Origin: Peribacillus simplex
GTDB taxonomy: Bacteria; Bacillota; Bacilli; Bacillales; DSM-1321
Length of the DNA stretch: 64,000 nt
Direction: 5' to 3'
Assembly (NCBI RefSeq): GCF_900156045.1
Contig: NZ_FTMX01000004.1
Coordinates: 529,462 to 593,461 of the forward strand
Numbering within the stretch: position 1 is the first letter of the stretch; every line of letters starts with the position of its first letter. Under the pieces are notes generated by a model. The model did not search any database. It had not been told where the DNA came from and was given only the letters and a program-made list of their open reading frames with translations. A program made the translations under genes and the position numbers. Of this stretch, positions 34,225 through 42,200 are shown one piece after another.

Positions 34225-35216
34225 GCCTGCGTGTAATCAAACCGGGATTATTAACTAGTATTCAGGATCTTGGAAGAAAAGGGTTTCAGCAACATGGAGT
34301 GATTGTAAGCGGCGCAATGGATGCATATTCCCTACGAATTGCCAATATGTTAGTTGGCAATGAAGAAGGTGAAGCGGCCATAGAAATTACGTTAATGGGT
34401 CCGACTCTTAAAATAGAAAAAAATTGCTTGATCGCGATAACAGGTGGGAATTTATCACCTACTATTGACAGTCAAGCTGTTCCCATGTGGAAGCCTGTTT
34501 ATGTAAAAAAAGGCTCTATTCTTCGATTCGCGGGATGTAAAACAGGTTGTAGGACTTATCTGTCTGTAGCGGGAGGATACGTTATTTCTACAGTTATGAA
34601 TAGTAAAAGTACATATCTAAGAGGGGAAATTGGGGGCTATAAGGGAAGAGCATTAAAAGTAGATGATGTTGTGGATTTTAATGAAACTTCTACGATTCTA
34701 GATAAACGGGAGTTTAAAGAAGCGTTTATCGCTCCAAGGTGGTTTGTCAATGAAAAGGAGTTTATGCCAAGTCGTATGCCGGTTATTCGTTTCATCGATG
34801 GAAGCCAATATGAAAGTTTCACAGATTCAAGTAAAGATAGTTTTGTAGCAGGGGCATTTAAAGTTTCCAATCAATCCGACCGCATGGGATATAGATTATC
34901 AGGACCGACACTGGAATTAAAGGATAATGGGGAGTTATTATCTGAAGCGGTCACAAATGGGTCCGTTCAGGTTCCTCCTGATGGAAACCCGATCATTCTC
35001 CTTGCGGATAGCCAAACGACTGGCGGATATCCTAAGATAGCACAGGTGATCACGGCAGATTTACCAAGTATCGCGCAGGTTAAACCAGGGGAATCCATTC
35101 AGTTCTCACGGGTGAACCTGAAGGAGGCTGAAAAGCTTTTGCTTCAAAAAGAACTACAATTGAAGGAATTGAAGGTTTCGATATCCTTAGCCCTGAACAA
35201 ATGGCTGGATACATAA
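34221..35216 (+). CDS. pxpC: 5-oxoprolinase subunit PxpC (KipA)
   Basis: This 331-residue biotin-dependent-carboxyltransferase-like protein is subunit C of 5-oxoprolinase (KipA family). Signatures are KPGLLTSIQDLGRKGFQQHG, SGAMDAYSLRIANMLVGN near residue 31, the central RTYLSVAGGY and the C-terminal VPPDGNPIILLADSQTTGGY. The start is GTG 34221 behind AAGGAGGGG, overlapping the pxpB stop by 4 nt (GTGA), so translation is coupled. Two terminators follow. Confidence 0.94.
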   Translation: MSLRVIKPGLLTSIQDLGRKGFQQHGVIVSGAMDAYSLRIANMLVGNEEGEAAIEITLMGPTLKIEKNCLIAITGGNLSPTIDSQAVPMWKPVYVKKGSILRFAGCKTGCRTYLSVAGGYVISTVMNSKSTYLRGEIGGYKGRALKVDDVVDFNETSTILDKREFKEAFIAPRWFVNEKEFMPSRMPVIRFIDGSQYESFTDSSKDSFVAGAFKVSNQSDRMGYRLSGPTLELKDNGELLSEAVTNGSVQVPPDGNPIILLADSQTTGGYPKIAQVITADLPSIAQVKPGESIQFSRVNLKEAEKLLLQKELQLKELKVSISLALNKWLDT

Positions 35217-35235
35217 TTCCGCTTGCAAACGATGA

Positions 35236-35267
35236 GAAAGTACTCTTTAAGAGTACTTTCTTTTTTT
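35236..35267 (+). terminator. terminator after pxpC
   Basis: The perfect 10-bp stem GAAAGTACTC/GAGTACTTTC with a 5-nt loop is followed by seven T residues. A second hairpin, ACCGTTCTG with CAGTACGGT plus a T-run, follows at about 35334-35360 and closes the operon firmly. Confidence 0.9.
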
Positions 35268-35378
35268 GATTCCTTGTACAAAGTAAATGATAAGACGTTT
35301 CCGTTCTTAGCCCTTTACCAATTTAAAGTGTTGACCGTTCTGACATCAGTACGGTTTTTTTATTTGCAAAAGTTAAGG

Positions 35379-35440
35379 GGATTTTTCCAAAAGGATAGGG
35401 AAGTTCCCCGATATGGAAAAATCGGGGCAGTTCTTACAAT
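35379..35440 (+). promoter_or_regulatory. nitrate-island promoter with nested dyads
   Basis: GGGAA-G-TTCCC (35398-35408) is a perfect dyad, and GGGGA...TTCC (about 35377-35388) is a similar one. CCCCGAT (35406-35412) pairs with ATCGGGG (35421-35427). ATTTTTCC and GGAAAAAT also form an inverted pair. TACAAT (35435-35440) is a good -10, but no -35 lies 17 nt upstream, as expected for a promoter needing an activator. The NreC-like regulator encoded in the same island is the natural candidate. Confidence 0.5.
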
Positions 35441-35478
35441 AAGGGTATGGTAATTGTTTGTAATGAGGAGGAATAGTA

Positions 35479-36561
35479 ATGCAGGCAAAAGTCGCAGCAA
35501 ATCAAAAAACAGGAAAATCGATTGATAATGCTTTTGCATCACATTTTGCTAAGTCTATGTTTCTAGCAGTTTGCGGACTTGTATTCTTATCGTTTATTGG
35601 TACGAGAATGTTTACACACGTAGATTTAAACCTTTATGGCTATATGGTGGGGACGATTATTTTTATTGGGGGGTTCTTTTACAGGTTTATCGCATGGGGA
35701 GAAAGGCCGCCAACAAAGATTTTTATAAAAAAAGGCATCAAACTTCTATTTAGAAAATCAACGCCTAAAACATCAGTTGAACATTTAGCTACATACAATT
35801 TCATCTGGAATAGGGGAATTTACCGATGGACTCAGCACGTACTAATCGGATGGGGATGTATTCTTTCCTGCTTCGTGACATTCCCTCTAGTATTTGGATG
35901 GATGTACTTCACCATGGACGACAATGGCTACTACAACATCATCGCAATGGGGATGCGGGTAATAACAGTACCAGCTAATGGGATCATTGCGTACTTATCA
36001 TATAACGCCCTGAACATTACCGCTCTAATGGTCATTGCCGGAGTATGCATGGCTCTATACCGTCGCTTGAAAAATATGCAGGCAAGAGCAGAACAAAAAT
36101 TCATGTATGACTTTCTTCCATTGTTCATGCTGTTATTGGTCAGCGTTACAGGATTGGCATTAACGTTCATGAATATCTTTTTGCACGGTGCAGGACAGCC
36201 AGCCATGTCGCTGATTCACCAGTGGTCCGTCATCATAACATTGATTTATCTTCCGTTCGGAAAACTTGCTCACATACCTTTCCGCCCACTGAGTGTATTT
36301 GCTAGAAACTACAGGGAGCATTATGCGGAACAATCGATGAAAGAATGCAAAGTTTGCGGTAATGAGTTTGTTTCAAAAGAACAATCAAAAGATGTCATAG
36401 AGGTTCTCGGTAAGAATGATATAGAATTTCAAACGAAGGATGGACACCATCTCGCCGAAATGTGCCTACCTTGCCGAAGAAAATACCGGATAGCCCAATT
36501 TTCCGGTTTTCCTATCCACGAGGTAAAAGTTAAGGAGGCTAACCAGAATGCAAAGGGATAA
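35479..36561 (+). CDS. membrane cytochrome-b-like subunit with C-terminal Cys motifs
   Basis: This 360-residue protein has about five or six hydrophobic segments (about residues 25-280). Histidines in or next to membrane segments (TQHVLIGWG, SLIHQWSV, KLAHIPFRP) could ligate haem b, as in NarI/HdrE-type quinol-oxidising subunits. The C-terminal cytoplasmic tail carries CKVCGNEF and CLPCRRKY, two CxxC pairs that could bind zinc or an Fe-S cluster. Its 3' end overlaps the molybdoenzyme gene by 14 nt, so it is probably that enzyme's membrane anchor and electron donor. The haem assignment is inferred. Confidence 0.65.
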   Translation: MQAKVAANQKTGKSIDNAFASHFAKSMFLAVCGLVFLSFIGTRMFTHVDLNLYGYMVGTIIFIGGFFYRFIAWGERPPTKIFIKKGIKLLFRKSTPKTSVEHLATYNFIWNRGIYRWTQHVLIGWGCILSCFVTFPLVFGWMYFTMDDNGYYNIIAMGMRVITVPANGIIAYLSYNALNITALMVIAGVCMALYRRLKNMQARAEQKFMYDFLPLFMLLLVSVTGLALTFMNIFLHGAGQPAMSLIHQWSVIITLIYLPFGKLAHIPFRPLSVFARNYREHYAEQSMKECKVCGNEFVSKEQSKDVIEVLGKNDIEFQTKDGHHLAEMCLPCRRKYRIAQFSGFPIHEVKVKEANQNAKG

Positions 36562-38716
36562 GTTTTTCAAAGATGTAGAGAATGTGTTACACCCTAATGA
36601 AACATTGGTTAAAACGCATTGTGCATATTGTGGAATGCAGTGCGGGATGAATTTAAGGGTAAATAGAGCGACAAATAAAATCATTGGGGTTGAACCACGT
36701 TATGACTGGCCCGTAACTGTTGGGAAAATGTGTCCAAAAGGGGTTACAGCTTACCAGCAGACGAACCATGATGATCGCATTTTAACACCGCTTATTCGTG
36801 ATGATGCATCATTAAAGGGAACAAAGGAAGGCTTCCGAGAAGCAAGCTGGGATGAAGCATATGATTTAATCGCGAAAAAATTCAGTGAACTTCAAAAAAA
36901 ATATGGAAAAGATTCATTATCCGTTTTCAGCGGCGTATCAATGACAAATGAAAAATGTTATTTAACAGGGAAATTTGCACGTGTGGCTCTTGGCACACGC
37001 TACATTGACTATAATGGCCGATTCTGCATGTCTAGTGCGGCCGGGGGATTCCTTCGTTCTTTCGGCGTAGATAGAGGTTCAACATTACCCTGGACAGATA
37101 TTCATGAAACTGATTGCTTATTTCTTGCAGGAAGCAACACGGCAGAATGCCATCCAACTTCTATGTTCAGAGTCTGGAACGTTCAAGAAAGAGGCGGTTA
37201 CATTATCGTGGCGGATCCCCGCGAAACGCCTGTTGCTAGAAGGGCGGATGTTCATCTTGACTTGAAACCAGGAACGGACCTTGCCCTTGCTAATGGAATC
37301 TTAAATGAATTAATTCAAAATGGTTATGCTGATGAAGAATTTATTAATAATCATACAAATGGATTTGAAGAAACAAAAGAGCTTGTAAAGGAATTTACGC
37401 CGGAATATACGAGTGAGCTTACAGGTGTTGCACCGGAAAAGATCATTCGCGCAGCAGAGATTTACGGAAGATCACCGAATGCAGTTGTCATGTTTGCCCG
37501 TGGAATTGAACAGCAGCATAAGGGCGTTGACAATGTTTCGGGATATACAAACATGGCGCTTGTAACAGGTAAGATTGGCCGTCCGAAGTCTGGTGTAGCA
37601 ACATTCACTGGTCAAGGAAACGGACAGGGTGGACGCGAGCATGGTCAGAAAGCGGATTTATTGCCAGGATACCGGAAAATCACGAATCCTGAACATGTAA
37701 AAGAAGTTTGTAGCGTATGGAATATCACTCCGGAGGAAATGCCTAAGCCTGGTGTTTCGGCATATGAAATGTTTGAACTGATGGAGCAAAAAACGATTCG
37801 CGGATTGTATCTGCTATGTTCTAACCCTGCAGTATCTGCCCCTAATTTGAATTTTGTCAGAAGCGCGATGAAAAACCTGGATTTTATGCTGTGTTCTGAT
37901 TTCTATCTTTCTGAATCAGCAGAGTTTGCAGATGTGATCCTGCCGTCCGTAACGTGGTCGGAAGATGAAGGAACAGTTACAAATCTTGAAGGACGCATTA
38001 TTAAAATAAATAAAGCACAAGAACCAATCGGAGAATCTAAGCCCGATTGGCAAATGCAAGTAGAACTTGCGGAACGCCTTGGGAAAGGAAGATATTTTTC
38101 CCATTTGAAAACTGCAAAAGATGTGGCAGATGAATTCAGACTGGCCAGTAAAGGCGGAAATGCCGATTATTACGGCGCCACATGGGATAAGATTGACAAA
38201 CAGGACGGGGTATTTTGGCCTTGTAAGGATGAAAATGACAAGGGAACGCCGCATATGTTCTTGGATAAAAAATTCTATCACGCAGACGGTAAAGCGAAAA
38301 TTTGTGCACTTCCTTACCGTCCCCCTGCTGAGGAGCCAGATGAAAAATATCCGCTTCGTTTAACAACTGGACGTGTCGTTTACCACTATTTATCAGGGAA
38401 CCAGACGAGAAGAATTCAGTTTCTTCGTGATATGTGTCCGGAACCTTACGTGGAAGTACATCCGGATACAGCAAAAAAATACAATATGGACCATGAGGAT
38501 AAGGTCCGCCTGTATACCCGAAGAGGTGAGGCAATCTATAAAGTGAAAATTACAGAAGCAATTCGTGAAGACACTGTATTTGTTCCATACCACTTTGGGC
38601 ACGAGCAATCTATCAATCTATTAACCATTGCAGCACTTGATCCAATGTCCCGTATGCCGGAATTTAAGGTCTGTGCAGCCCAAATGGAAAAAGTCGAAAT
38701 AAAGAAGGTGCAATAA
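36548..38716 (+). CDS. molybdopterin nitrate reductase-like catalytic subunit (NarB/NasC type)
   Basis: This 722-residue member of the Mo-bisPGD (DMSO reductase) family has an N-terminal [4Fe-4S] motif, CAYCGMQCGM...GKMCPKG (about residues 21-65), a NarB-like Mo-ligand segment NGRFCMSSAAGG near 157, and the C-terminal cofactor-binding domain (TTGRVVYHYLSGNQTRR near 610). There is no Tat signal, so it acts in the cytoplasm. It looks like an assimilatory-type nitrate reductase, but the neighbours are respiratory: a membrane subunit, a multi-cluster Fe-S protein and a Rieske protein. The upstream and downstream overlap and spacing (14-nt overlap, then 0 nt) show tight coupling. A formate dehydrogenase role is the main alternative, but the adjoining NarK argues for nitrate. 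Confidence 0.82.
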   Translation: MQRDKFFKDVENVLHPNETLVKTHCAYCGMQCGMNLRVNRATNKIIGVEPRYDWPVTVGKMCPKGVTAYQQTNHDDRILTPLIRDDASLKGTKEGFREASWDEAYDLIAKKFSELQKKYGKDSLSVFSGVSMTNEKCYLTGKFARVALGTRYIDYNGRFCMSSAAGGFLRSFGVDRGSTLPWTDIHETDCLFLAGSNTAECHPTSMFRVWNVQERGGYIIVADPRETPVARRADVHLDLKPGTDLALANGILNELIQNGYADEEFINNHTNGFEETKELVKEFTPEYTSELTGVAPEKIIRAAEIYGRSPNAVVMFARGIEQQHKGVDNVSGYTNMALVTGKIGRPKSGVATFTGQGNGQGGREHGQKADLLPGYRKITNPEHVKEVCSVWNITPEEMPKPGVSAYEMFELMEQKTIRGLYLLCSNPAVSAPNLNFVRSAMKNLDFMLCSDFYLSESAEFADVILPSVTWSEDEGTVTNLEGRIIKINKAQEPIGESKPDWQMQVELAERLGKGRYFSHLKTAKDVADEFRLASKGGNADYYGATWDKIDKQDGVFWPCKDENDKGTPHMFLDKKFYHADGKAKICALPYRPPAEEPDEKYPLRLTTGRVVYHYLSGNQTRRIQFLRDMCPEPYVEVHPDTAKKYNMDHEDKVRLYTRRGEAIYKVKITEAIREDTVFVPYHFGHEQSINLLTIAALDPMSRMPEFKVCAAQMEKVEIKKVQ

Positions 38717-39277
38717 ATGAAAAAGAGGCTCTACTTAGAACTTGAAAACTGCATAGGATGCAGGTCATGTCTAGCGGCTTGTACACAATGCGGAGGGCAT
38801 GAAGAGCGGAACAGAAACTATGTATATGATGTAAACCCTCTGGTCAATCGGCAAACGATGCCTCTTATGTGCCTTCATTGCATAAATCCAGCCTGTGCAA
38901 GGAGTTGTCCGGCCCAGGCAATCCAAATCCATGAGACAGGGGCCGTATTATCAGCACTCGTTGAAAAATGTATCGGCTGCCAAAATTGTACGATTGCTTG
39001 CCCGTATGGAATACCGAAATTTGACACTGAACAAAACTTAATGTACAAATGCGATTTATGTATCGACCGGACAAAAGACAGTATCCCGCCAATGTGTGCA
39101 AGTGTTTGCCCATCCAACACACTTCAATGGTTGACAGATGAAGAAATTGAAAATAAAAGAAAACAATTTAATCTAGATAATGGAAAATGGGTGACTAGCC
39201 TTCCTTATCTTGAAAGTGAAACGAACGTTAAGGTTAATCTCCCAGGAATTTTACAGGGGATAACCAAGCTATATTAG
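38717..39277 (+). CDS. four-cluster [4Fe-4S] electron-transfer subunit (NrfC/DmsB/HycB type)
   Basis: This 186-residue protein has four cysteine groups: CIGCRSCLAACTQC (about residue 12), CLHCINPACARSCP (about 54), CIGCQNCTIACPYG (about 84) and CDLCIDR with CASVCPS (about 115-135). Such proteins carry electrons between a membrane quinol oxidase and a molybdoenzyme. It begins at the base after the molybdoenzyme stop, so the two are coupled. There is no export signal, matching a cytoplasmic enzyme. Confidence 0.88.
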   Translation: MKKRLYLELENCIGCRSCLAACTQCGGHEERNRNYVYDVNPLVNRQTMPLMCLHCINPACARSCPAQAIQIHETGAVLSALVEKCIGCQNCTIACPYGIPKFDTEQNLMYKCDLCIDRTKDSIPPMCASVCPSNTLQWLTDEEIENKRKQFNLDNGKWVTSLPYLESETNVKVNLPGILQGITKLY

Positions 39278-39288
39278 GAGGGATTAAG

Positions 39289-39816
39289 ATGCCGTCAGAT
39301 AAAAATAATAAAATTCCCTTTAATGAAGATAATTATACTCATAATATTGAACGGAATAATGAAAGAAAGCTTGACAGGCGTGGGTTCATGAAAACAATGG
39401 TGGGTGCTGCTGGCGTATTCGCCATTTCCTCCCTCCCTTGGGGGGCGGTGGCGGCTAAAGAATTGATGGGGCTTGGGGAGAAGGAGTATCCTCACAAAAA
39501 AATTACAGATGTAAGCAAACTTGCAATTGGTGAGGCAATGAATTTTAAATTTCCAGGTGATCATGATGATGCCATTTTAATCAGATTGTCAGAAAAGAAA
39601 TACGTAGCATATCAAAATGCATGCACACATCTTCGCTGCCCAGTTTTCTGGGTGAAGGAAGAGGGAGAGATGATCTGTCCTTGCCATCATGGGAAATTTG
39701 ATGTTGAAACAGGTGTTCCAACAGCGGGGCCGCCAAGAAGGCCGCTGCCTGAGATTCAGGTGAAAGTGGAAAATGGGGCGGTATACGCAGTAAGGGTGAA
39801 GCGTTATGAGGCTTAA
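39289..39816 (+). CDS. Tat-exported Rieske [2Fe-2S] protein
   Basis: This 175-residue protein has a twin-arginine segment (LDRRGFMKTMVGAAG, about residues 27-41), then a hydrophobic stretch that could remain as a membrane anchor. The Rieske motif is complete: CTHLRCPV (about 104) and CPCHHGKF (about 124). The iron-sulphur domain should therefore face the outside and could accept electrons from quinol, as in bc complexes. Its presence beside a cytoplasmic molybdoenzyme is unusual. It follows a TAGGAGGG site, and its last codons overlap the next small gene. Confidence 0.88.
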   Translation: MPSDKNNKIPFNEDNYTHNIERNNERKLDRRGFMKTMVGAAGVFAISSLPWGAVAAKELMGLGEKEYPHKKITDVSKLAIGEAMNFKFPGDHDDAILIRLSEKKYVAYQNACTHLRCPVFWVKEEGEMICPCHHGKFDVETGVPTAGPPRRPLPEIQVKVENGAVYAVRVKRYEA

Positions 39817-39997
39817 GTTTATTGGTGTAGCGTTACTTTGTGCCTTCTTGATGATGAATATTGTATTTACCCAATTCATGGTTCACCAATATTATTATGA
39901 AAATTATGTAAATGTTTTAATATTTGGGGGATTAAACATAGTGGTGTTTCCCTTAGCGTTATTTACGTATAAAAAAACAAAAAACGAAAAGGCGTGA
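39806..39997 (+). CDS. two-helix small membrane protein, unknown function
   Basis: This 63-residue protein has two hydrophobic segments (about residues 5-25 and 35-55) and a basic tail (TYKKTKNEKA). The ATG lies within the last codons of the Rieske gene, and its stop overlaps the next start region, so it belongs to the same polycistron. It may anchor or stabilise the Rieske or cytochrome subunit. I recognise no family. Confidence 0.65.
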   Translation: MRLKFIGVALLCAFLMMNIVFTQFMVHQYYYENYVNVLIFGGLNIVVFPLALFTYKKTKNEKA

Positions 39998-40002
39998 ACC
40001 AA

Positions 40003-40314
40003 ATGAACAGTGAAACATACTTTGATTTTTGTTTTGTAAAAGAAGCATCTGGAAATTTTGCTGCTGAAATCGATAAGCTCCTTTCAGACCTATTTAAAGA
40101 TGTCCGTCTTAACTGGTATTTAGATGAAAAGTCAATAGATGGGGCCGATATTGTAGTTGCAGAAGTAAAGGGAATGAGCAATTGGGAGTCTATAGTGGAA
40201 ACAATTGAATTTATCGAGAATCATGCAGAAGATACATTCTGGGAATATTTGCAGGGTTTTCAAATGAATGTTTACACGGCAAAGAGAGGATGCAATACCT
40301 GTGGAACACATTAA
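40003..40314 (+). CDS. hypothetical protein in nitrate island
   Basis: This 103-residue soluble protein is acidic in the middle and ends in GCNTCGTH, a CxxC-H tail that could bind a metal. The start is ATG 40003, 10 nt after AAAAGG; an in-frame GTG at 39994 overlaps the preceding stop as GTGA and is the alternative. It overlaps the next gene by 14 nt. I recognise no family. Its fixed place in the operon suggests an assembly or cofactor-insertion role, but nothing in the sequence proves this. Confidence 0.65.
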   Translation: MNSETYFDFCFVKEASGNFAAEIDKLLSDLFKDVRLNWYLDEKSIDGADIVVAEVKGMSNWESIVETIEFIENHAEDTFWEYLQGFQMNVYTAKRGCNTCGTH

Positions 40315-40588
40315 AATAGAAGATATACAACCATTAATATCGGAAAAAGCAAGTGTAGCCATCTTAGATGATGATGGCCAGGGTAAAGCTCCTTTCGTTT
40401 CTAAAACGATTGTTAAGGTGGAGCTTTGTCCTGACAAGACACATCTACGGATATATTTTGACAACCATAATTTTTTCGCAGTCCCTTTGGCATGCAAAAT
40501 GGCTAAAAACAAAAATGAGTGGTCAGCTTTTGACGAAAGCACGGGTTTACAATATGTAATTAGAAGAGAGTGTGATCAGAATGATTAG
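40301..40588 (+). CDS. hypothetical protein in nitrate island
   Basis: This protein of about 95 residues is predicted mostly beta (VAILDDDGQGKAPFVSK, VKVELCPDKTHLRIYFDNHN) and ends at RRECDQND. The best start is GTG 40301, about 11 nt after AGAGG, overlapping the previous gene by 14 nt; ATG 40268 would overlap it by 47 nt. Its stop overlaps the narK-like start by 8 nt. I recognise no family. The chain of overlaps means it is translated with the nitrate genes. Confidence 0.65.
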   Translation: MEHIKIEDIQPLISEKASVAILDDDGQGKAPFVSKTIVKVELCPDKTHLRIYFDNHNFFAVPLACKMAKNKNEWSAFDESTGLQYVIRRECDQND

Positions 40589-42086
40589 GAAAATACAGCT
40601 CCCATTACAGACTTTAAACTTAGTAGTAGGATTTATGGTGTGGGTATTAATTTCTTCTCTAATGCCTTTTATTAAAGAAGATATTGCTATACCGGAAGGT
40701 CAGCTTGCACTGGTGACAGCCGTTCCTGTTATTTTGGGATCAGTACTTCGCATCCCCCTTGGCTTTTACGCCAATCAGTTCGGGGCAAGGAAAATTTTCC
40801 TGATTAGCTTTATTTTACTATTGTTCCCTGTTTATTATATCAGTATTGCCGAATCCCTTGCCGATTTGTTGATTGGAGGACTTTTCCTTGGTATAGGAGG
40901 AGCCGTATTCTCTGTTGGAGTAACCTCTTTACCCAAGTACTATCCAAAGGAACGTCATGGCTTTGTAAACGGCATTTACGGTGCAGGGAACCTTGGAACA
41001 GCGGTATCGGCTTTTGCAGCACCCGTTGTAGCTGAAAATTTTGGTTGGTCAACAACTGTACAGCTTTATCTTGTGATATTGGCGGTCTTTATCGCAGGTA
41101 ACTTTCTGTTAGGGGATAAAAAAGAGCTGAAAGTAAAAACACCGCTTTTAGAACAAGTGAAGAGTGTCTACAAAAATGAAAAACTATGGCTGCTAAGTTT
41201 ATTCTACTTTATAACATTCGGTTCTTTTGTTGCATTTACTATCTATCTGCCAAATTTTCTTGTAGCGAACTTTGGATTGGATAAAGTTGACGCCGGTTTG
41301 AGGACAGCAGGCTTTATTGTTCTTGCTACCCTAATGAGACCAATTGGCGGATGGCTTGCAGATCGCTTTCATTCCCTCATTCTACTCATGTTCGTTTTCG
41401 GAGTGTATACGGTTTCAGCGATGATTTTATCCTTTGCTCCATCGATTGGCTGGTACACTTTTGGTTGTTTGAGTATTGCCCTATGTGCGGGAATGGGAAA
41501 TGGTGTCATTTTTAAACTGGTGCCCATGTATTTCCAAAAGCAGGCTGGTATTGTAAATGGTATTGTTTCCGCAATGGGCGGTTTGGGAGGTTTTTTTCCA
41601 CCATTAATTTTATCCTTGTTATTCAATATCACAGGACATTATGCAATCGGGTTCATGGCATTGTCAGAAGTTGCCCTTGCAAGTTTGATTTTAGTTGTCT
41701 GGATGTATTTCCAAGGCAAAATGGGGCTTGCCAAAGAAGTGATTGATCATACAATAGAAGGGATTCTTATTACCGATACCTCCGGCAAGATCATTTCTGT
41801 AAACCCTTCGTTTTGCAGTATTACGGGTTATCAGGAAAATGAAGTAATAGGGAAGAACCCTAGTATACTTAAGTCAGGTAGACAGCCTCAAACTTTTTAT
41901 GAAGATTTGTGGAAATCCATTGAGATAAATGGGTTCTGGCAAGGTGAAATCTGGAATAGCCGAAAGGATGGACAGCAATACCTACAATGGCTGACCATTA
42001 GTTCGATAAAGAATGATGCAGGGGATGTCGTTCAATATGCAGGAATGTTTAGTGACATTTCAAGTCATAGAATGAAAAAGGCATAA
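40581..42086 (+). CDS. narK: NarK-type MFS nitrate/nitrite transporter fused to a PAS domain
   Basis: This 501-residue protein has an N-terminal 12-helix MFS carrier (about residues 1-380) of the nitrate/nitrite porter type. VPVILGSVLRIPLGFYANQF and the paired glycine-rich motifs AGNLGTAVSAFAAP and NGIVSAMGGLGGFFPP are the NarK nitrate signatures. A PAS domain follows (about 385-500): EGILITDTSGKIISVNPSFC to YAGMFSDIS. NarK proteins normally end after the last helix. The preferred start is ATG 40581, about 11 nt after AGAAGAGAG; a GTG at 40572 is too close. The PAS domain resembles those of the kinase at 44078, and a kinase without a sensor is encoded next. Confidence 0.85.
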   Translation: MIRKIQLPLQTLNLVVGFMVWVLISSLMPFIKEDIAIPEGQLALVTAVPVILGSVLRIPLGFYANQFGARKIFLISFILLLFPVYYISIAESLADLLIGGLFLGIGGAVFSVGVTSLPKYYPKERHGFVNGIYGAGNLGTAVSAFAAPVVAENFGWSTTVQLYLVILAVFIAGNFLLGDKKELKVKTPLLEQVKSVYKNEKLWLLSLFYFITFGSFVAFTIYLPNFLVANFGLDKVDAGLRTAGFIVLATLMRPIGGWLADRFHSLILLMFVFGVYTVSAMILSFAPSIGWYTFGCLSIALCAGMGNGVIFKLVPMYFQKQAGIVNGIVSAMGGLGGFFPPLILSLLFNITGHYAIGFMALSEVALASLILVVWMYFQGKMGLAKEVIDHTIEGILITDTSGKIISVNPSFCSITGYQENEVIGKNPSILKSGRQPQTFYEDLWKSIEINGFWQGEIWNSRKDGQQYLQWLTISSIKNDAGDVVQYAGMFSDISSHRMKKA

Positions 42087-42200
42087 AATGAACTGTGTAC
42101 ATGACAACATTGGATTTGAAGGCTGAATGGGAGTTTTCAAGAACCAGAAATTCTAATTGAATGGCCAATAATCAGCGACAATCGAAGAAGGAGGGTGGGA

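Noticed and set aside
35223..35453. 76-codon plus-strand frame after pxpC
   Set aside because: It runs through two terminator hairpins and the nitrate-operon control region and is not protein-like.
37916..38534. Antisense frames of 121 and 132 codons inside the molybdoenzyme gene
   Set aside because: They lie wholly within a conserved coding region and lack start signals.
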